Assembly (NCBI GenBank): GCA_936440205.1
Contig: OW387142.1
Coordinates: 16,644,736 to 16,708,735, forward strand
From: Lepidonotus clava
Taxonomy: Eukaryota > Annelida > Polychaeta > Phyllodocida > Polynoidae
Direction of reading: 5' to 3'
Length of the DNA stretch: 64,000 nt
Part shown: piece after piece, positions 62,001 through 64,000 of the stretch
How positions within the stretch are numbered: position 1 is the stretch's first letter
Layout of the letters: every line of letters begins with the position of its first letter
Position numbers and translations under genes: made by a program
Notes under the pieces: model-generated
Seen by the model: the letters and a program-made list of their open reading frames with translations, nothing else
Databases searched by the model: none
What the model was told of the DNA's origin: nothing

Positions 62001-63290
62001 ATCTTAATCCACAGTGAATATTTGTTTCATCTTCATTTTAAATGTCCGTTTTCGTGTACTGCAAGATCAAAAGAGCATGTATTGTAATTATGTGTTTTTT
62101 TCTGTGGTATTTGACTCACCTTGTAAATTCAAGTACGTTCAGAATTTCGTATTTGCGATTTTTTCCCAGCTGAAAGAGAGCAGAGATCAAAGGAATGAAA
62201 ACAGAGTCCCAGATAATCATAATCACCTTGATGATCAAACTGATTGATGTCCAAGGCGCTTAATTAAGCCTCGTTTCACATTTTTCCCAGACTCATTCAT
62301 TTCAGACTGACCACTCATATTTCACTTTCAAATTCCCTGTGTTTTCCCTGACAGGGATTTTTTTTGGTAGTCATTCAAGGTGTTTTCCTGTGCAGTGGTC
62401 ACCCTGTTACTTGCAACTATTTTGTCAACTTTTGATAGAGTTAATGTTTTTAAGTTAAAGTGATCAAGGTACATGAAATATAGGGCCGTTAGCCAAGACC
62501 AAGCTTAAGGTGTCGTAAATCAAACTTTCAGTCTTTAACTACTAGAAAATTTGTTTAGAAAAGAACAATTCTGATTGGAAATATGAAGACAAAATTGTGT
62601 TTTTTTTAATATCAAGATAACTTAGTTAATTCCTTAGACTGTGTAGTCTTGATACATACCACATTCACAATGACGGTGTCGGGGGTTCGCGTTGTGAAGA
62701 TATAGCCCAACTTCTCCGCCCCTAGCACCAGCGCCCTCTCGTCTACATGACACGTAAGAAAACAGACAACAAATTGTGAGAAATGTTACATCAACAGTTC
62801 TATCAATATATGTTAACAACACTCTGAATGTGTAACTGAAGCAGGATAAGGACAGCAGGTCATTGCCACATAAGATTCCTCGGTTAGATGTTTTTTGATC
62901 GATTGTAGTTTTTCTTACGGGAAGTCAAGTTTCTATGAAATAAGATACCATTTAAAGAAGAGCCATGGCAACATCTAGGAAAATGTTGCAAGAGAGTAAA
63001 CGTGGGTCTTCACTTAACGCTGTAAATCAGTATGACACCAAGTAATACACTCTCTGCTTCTGGCTTGTAAATATCCTAAGATAAAAGAAAAATATTTAAA
63101 TCTCTCCATCTGGAATAGACATAGAACCCTCAGAGTGACTTAACACTAATCTGAAGTCCCTAGGGACCCACTCACCGGGCGAGGAGGCTTGGTAGAAGAT
63201 GACGTCTGGATTTTGGTCGTCGCGTTCGGGGACCACGGTGTGACAGACGGCCATGAGGGAGAGGAAGTCGTCGATCATCCCTGCCGTCTC
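49254..63290 (-). CDS. ATP8A: ATP8A-class P4-ATPase phospholipid flippase (C-terminal 698 residues; 5' part off right edge)
   Basis: Moves aminophospholipids (mainly phosphatidylserine) to the cytosolic leaflet, with a CDC50 partner. The 25 exons in order are 63290-63176, 62742-62660, 62169-62120, 61916-61847, 61600-61516, 61209-61070, 60930-60883, 60757-60667, 60267-60203, 59787-59698, 59360-59278, 58907-58802, 58377-58300, 57932-57822, 57453-57379, 57093-56971, 56643-56565, 56371-56310, 56059-56003, 55649-55542, 54972-54884, 54505-54404, 50093-50005, 49711-49668 and 49307-49254. Phases are continuous throughout (2097 bp). Motifs: [42 protein letters not shown]. Six C-terminal membrane segments and the tail motif [10 protein letters not shown] follow. 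The DKTG phosphorylation site lies outside the window. Junction sequences resemble vertebrate ATP8A1/2 throughout, rather than ATP8B/10/11. Confidence 0.93.
51010..51146. mobile_element. Short TIR element (CAGGGACGGAT / ATCCGCCCCTG)
   Basis: Imperfect inverted ends CAGGGACGGATTTAAGGGGG and GGATCCGCCCCTG, with TCTAGA on both outer sides (51004-51009, 51147-51152). It contains a G run (about 51025-51040) and a C run on the right. TCTAGA is the core of the hAT target consensus as I recall it. It lies in the large ATP8A intron. Confidence 0.65.
51955..52022. repeat. Degenerate TGACCTT repeat
   Basis: Several TGACCTT/CTTGACC units in about 65 bp (TGACCTTTGACCTTG at 51959), resembling the cluster at 12537-12570. 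They look like hormone-receptor half-sites but are probably a simple degenerate repeat. Confidence 0.55.
52952..53260. mobile_element. MITE, CAGGGTACCAACC family
   Basis: The perfect inverted ends CAGGGTACCAACC and GGTTGGTACCCTG are flanked by the 7-bp direct repeat TAAATGG (52945-52951, 53261-53267). The interior repeats TTCCCTGTGTTTTCCCTG-like blocks near both ends. Related fragments are at 34725-34910 and 62320-62410. It lies in the large ATP8A intron. Confidence 0.78.
56003..59787 (-). other. ATP8A: hinge (GDGANDV) and membrane segments M5-M8/9
   Basis: [11 protein letters not shown] (exon 58802-58907) coordinates Mg2+ in the P domain. Membrane helices follow, each in its own exon: [67 protein letters not shown] and [11 protein letters not shown]. 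Confidence 0.9.
61903..62091. repeat. 47-bp duplication copying an ATP8A splice acceptor
   Basis: 61903-61949 is repeated exactly at 62045-62091 (offset 142). On the minus strand each copy contains the polypyrimidine/acceptor region and the first 14 bases of exon 61916-61847. The distal copy is therefore a decoy acceptor within the preceding intron. Confidence 0.85.
62325..62408. mobile_element. Fragment of the CAGGGTACCAACC MITE family
   Basis: AAATTCCCTGTGTTTTCCCTG and CCTGTGCAGTGGTCACCCTG resemble the ends of the 52952-53260 element. The fragment is short and decayed. Confidence 0.5.
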
Positions 63291-63805
63291 CTGAAGGCAT
63301 AGGCAATATCAAAACTATATAGTATATACTGGTGGTTAATTTTAACATAGTGTTTTAGATAGGCTTTTTTCTTAAAGGGAGGGGCCAGTGACCAAAAATT
63401 AGTATACTGCCGTGACCCTTACCATCCAGGGAATGACCATACCAAATTTTATACTTTTATCTCAAGTACTTTTTATTTTATGCACATTTTTGTTTATCAA
63501 AACTCAGGTTCTCTGCCTGCATCTGACAATGCCTGCACAGGTCATTTATCTGTTTGTGACGTCACAAGCAGAACAGTTGAAATATTATAAAACTGGAAGA
63601 AAATGCACTAAGAAATTTATTAAATGCTCTTTAACAGTCTAAAAGAGATTAAAATCACAAAATTAAATGATTTACAAAAGAAAATATGAAAAAAAAGTAT
63701 TTTTTTAGGGAATTTAGAAATTTGAAATTTAAATACAAGCTAAGCGGTCACGACCTTGTAGAGCATATATGCTCCAAAAAGAGGCGATCGCAGTATAAGA
63801 CCATG
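63291..63805. other. ATP8A intron, nothing recognised
   Basis: AT-rich sequence upstream of the first visible ATP8A exon. No exon or repeat is identified before the tandem repeat at the edge. Confidence 0.5.
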
Positions 63806-64000
63806 ACAACACTTTCTATACCCAACTTTCTGTACCTATTTCTCAGCCATGACTCACAACAGCCCCTGCCCTAACCATGCCAGCATTTCACTCGCTGATG
63901 CAATACCACCATCTAAGATCCCCACACATTGCCTCCCAGCATGCTCTAGTCAGTACAACACTTTCTATACCCAACTTTCTGTACCTATTTCTCAGCCATG
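63806..64000. repeat. Start of a tandem repeat, 149-bp period
   Basis: 63806-63851 recurs exactly at 63955-64000, where the window ends (ACAACACTTTCTATACCCAA…). Only about 1.3 units are visible. It probably continues as a satellite-like array in the ATP8A intron. Confidence 0.75.

Larger units (their letters stand above)
60203..63290 (-). other. ATP8A: nucleotide-binding domain and start of P-domain (nine exons)
   Basis: Starts mid N-domain with [36 protein letters not shown] and [16 protein letters not shown] carry the ATP-binding surface, then [22 protein letters not shown] and [12 protein letters not shown] mark return to the P domain. The exons are short (48-140 bp), as in vertebrate ATP8A genes. 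Confidence 0.9.

Overview
The window is nuclear DNA from an animal, most likely an invertebrate. The genes are split by many short GT-AG introns, the intergenic DNA is AT-rich and full of short non-autonomous DNA transposons, and every gene belongs to a metazoan family. Two SINE-like repeats (near 9.2-9.7 kb and 41.4-41.8 kb) share a tail block (…GGNCGTTAAAC) and a CTTCTACGAACAGCA-type block that I associate from memory with mollusc interspersed repeats. A mollusc or other lophotrochozoan is my best guess, held at low to moderate confidence.

Layout, left to right: (1) 15-3817 minus, FAXDC2-type sterol desaturase/hydroxylase, whose C-terminal exon(s) lie off the left edge. Its first intron holds a minisatellite, another intron holds a CpG-rich block, and a promoter-like stretch lies near 4.5-4.7 kb. 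(2) 4.7-15.4 kb, a repeat-rich intergenic region with a terminal-inverted-repeat element carrying a nested SINE, and a gypsy-like fossil. (3) 15434-20219 plus, SRD5A3 (polyprenol reductase), complete in five exons. (4) 20.2-24.5 kb, convergent 3' regions with two MITEs. (5) 24481-27613 minus and 31687-33397 minus, two tandem SAP30/SAP30L paralogues, separated by a 2.1 kb TIR element built around a ~205-bp tandem array. (6) 33.4-37.9 kb, a head-to-head intergenic region with a perfect 98-bp-arm palindrome and a CpG-rich promoter. (7) 37905-39925 plus, a two-box HMGB1/2-type protein with an upstream non-coding exon. (8) 40-49 kb, probable long 3' UTRs and a SINE. (9) 49254-63290 minus, the C-terminal 698 residues (25 exons) of an ATP8A-class P4-ATPase lipid flippase, whose 5' part lies off the right edge. 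(10) A 149-bp-period repeat begins at the right edge.

The genes are not a pathway. Two act in chromatin (SAP30 in the Sin3-HDAC corepressor, HMGB in DNA bending) and three act in membrane or lipid biology (FAXDC2, SRD5A3, ATP8A). The main interest is linkage. In human, as I recall, HMGB2 and SAP30 are head-to-head neighbours on 4q34, SAP30L and FAXDC2 share 5q33, and HMGB1 and ATP8A2 share 13q12. This window looks like an unduplicated version of that neighbourhood, with a local SAP30 duplication added.
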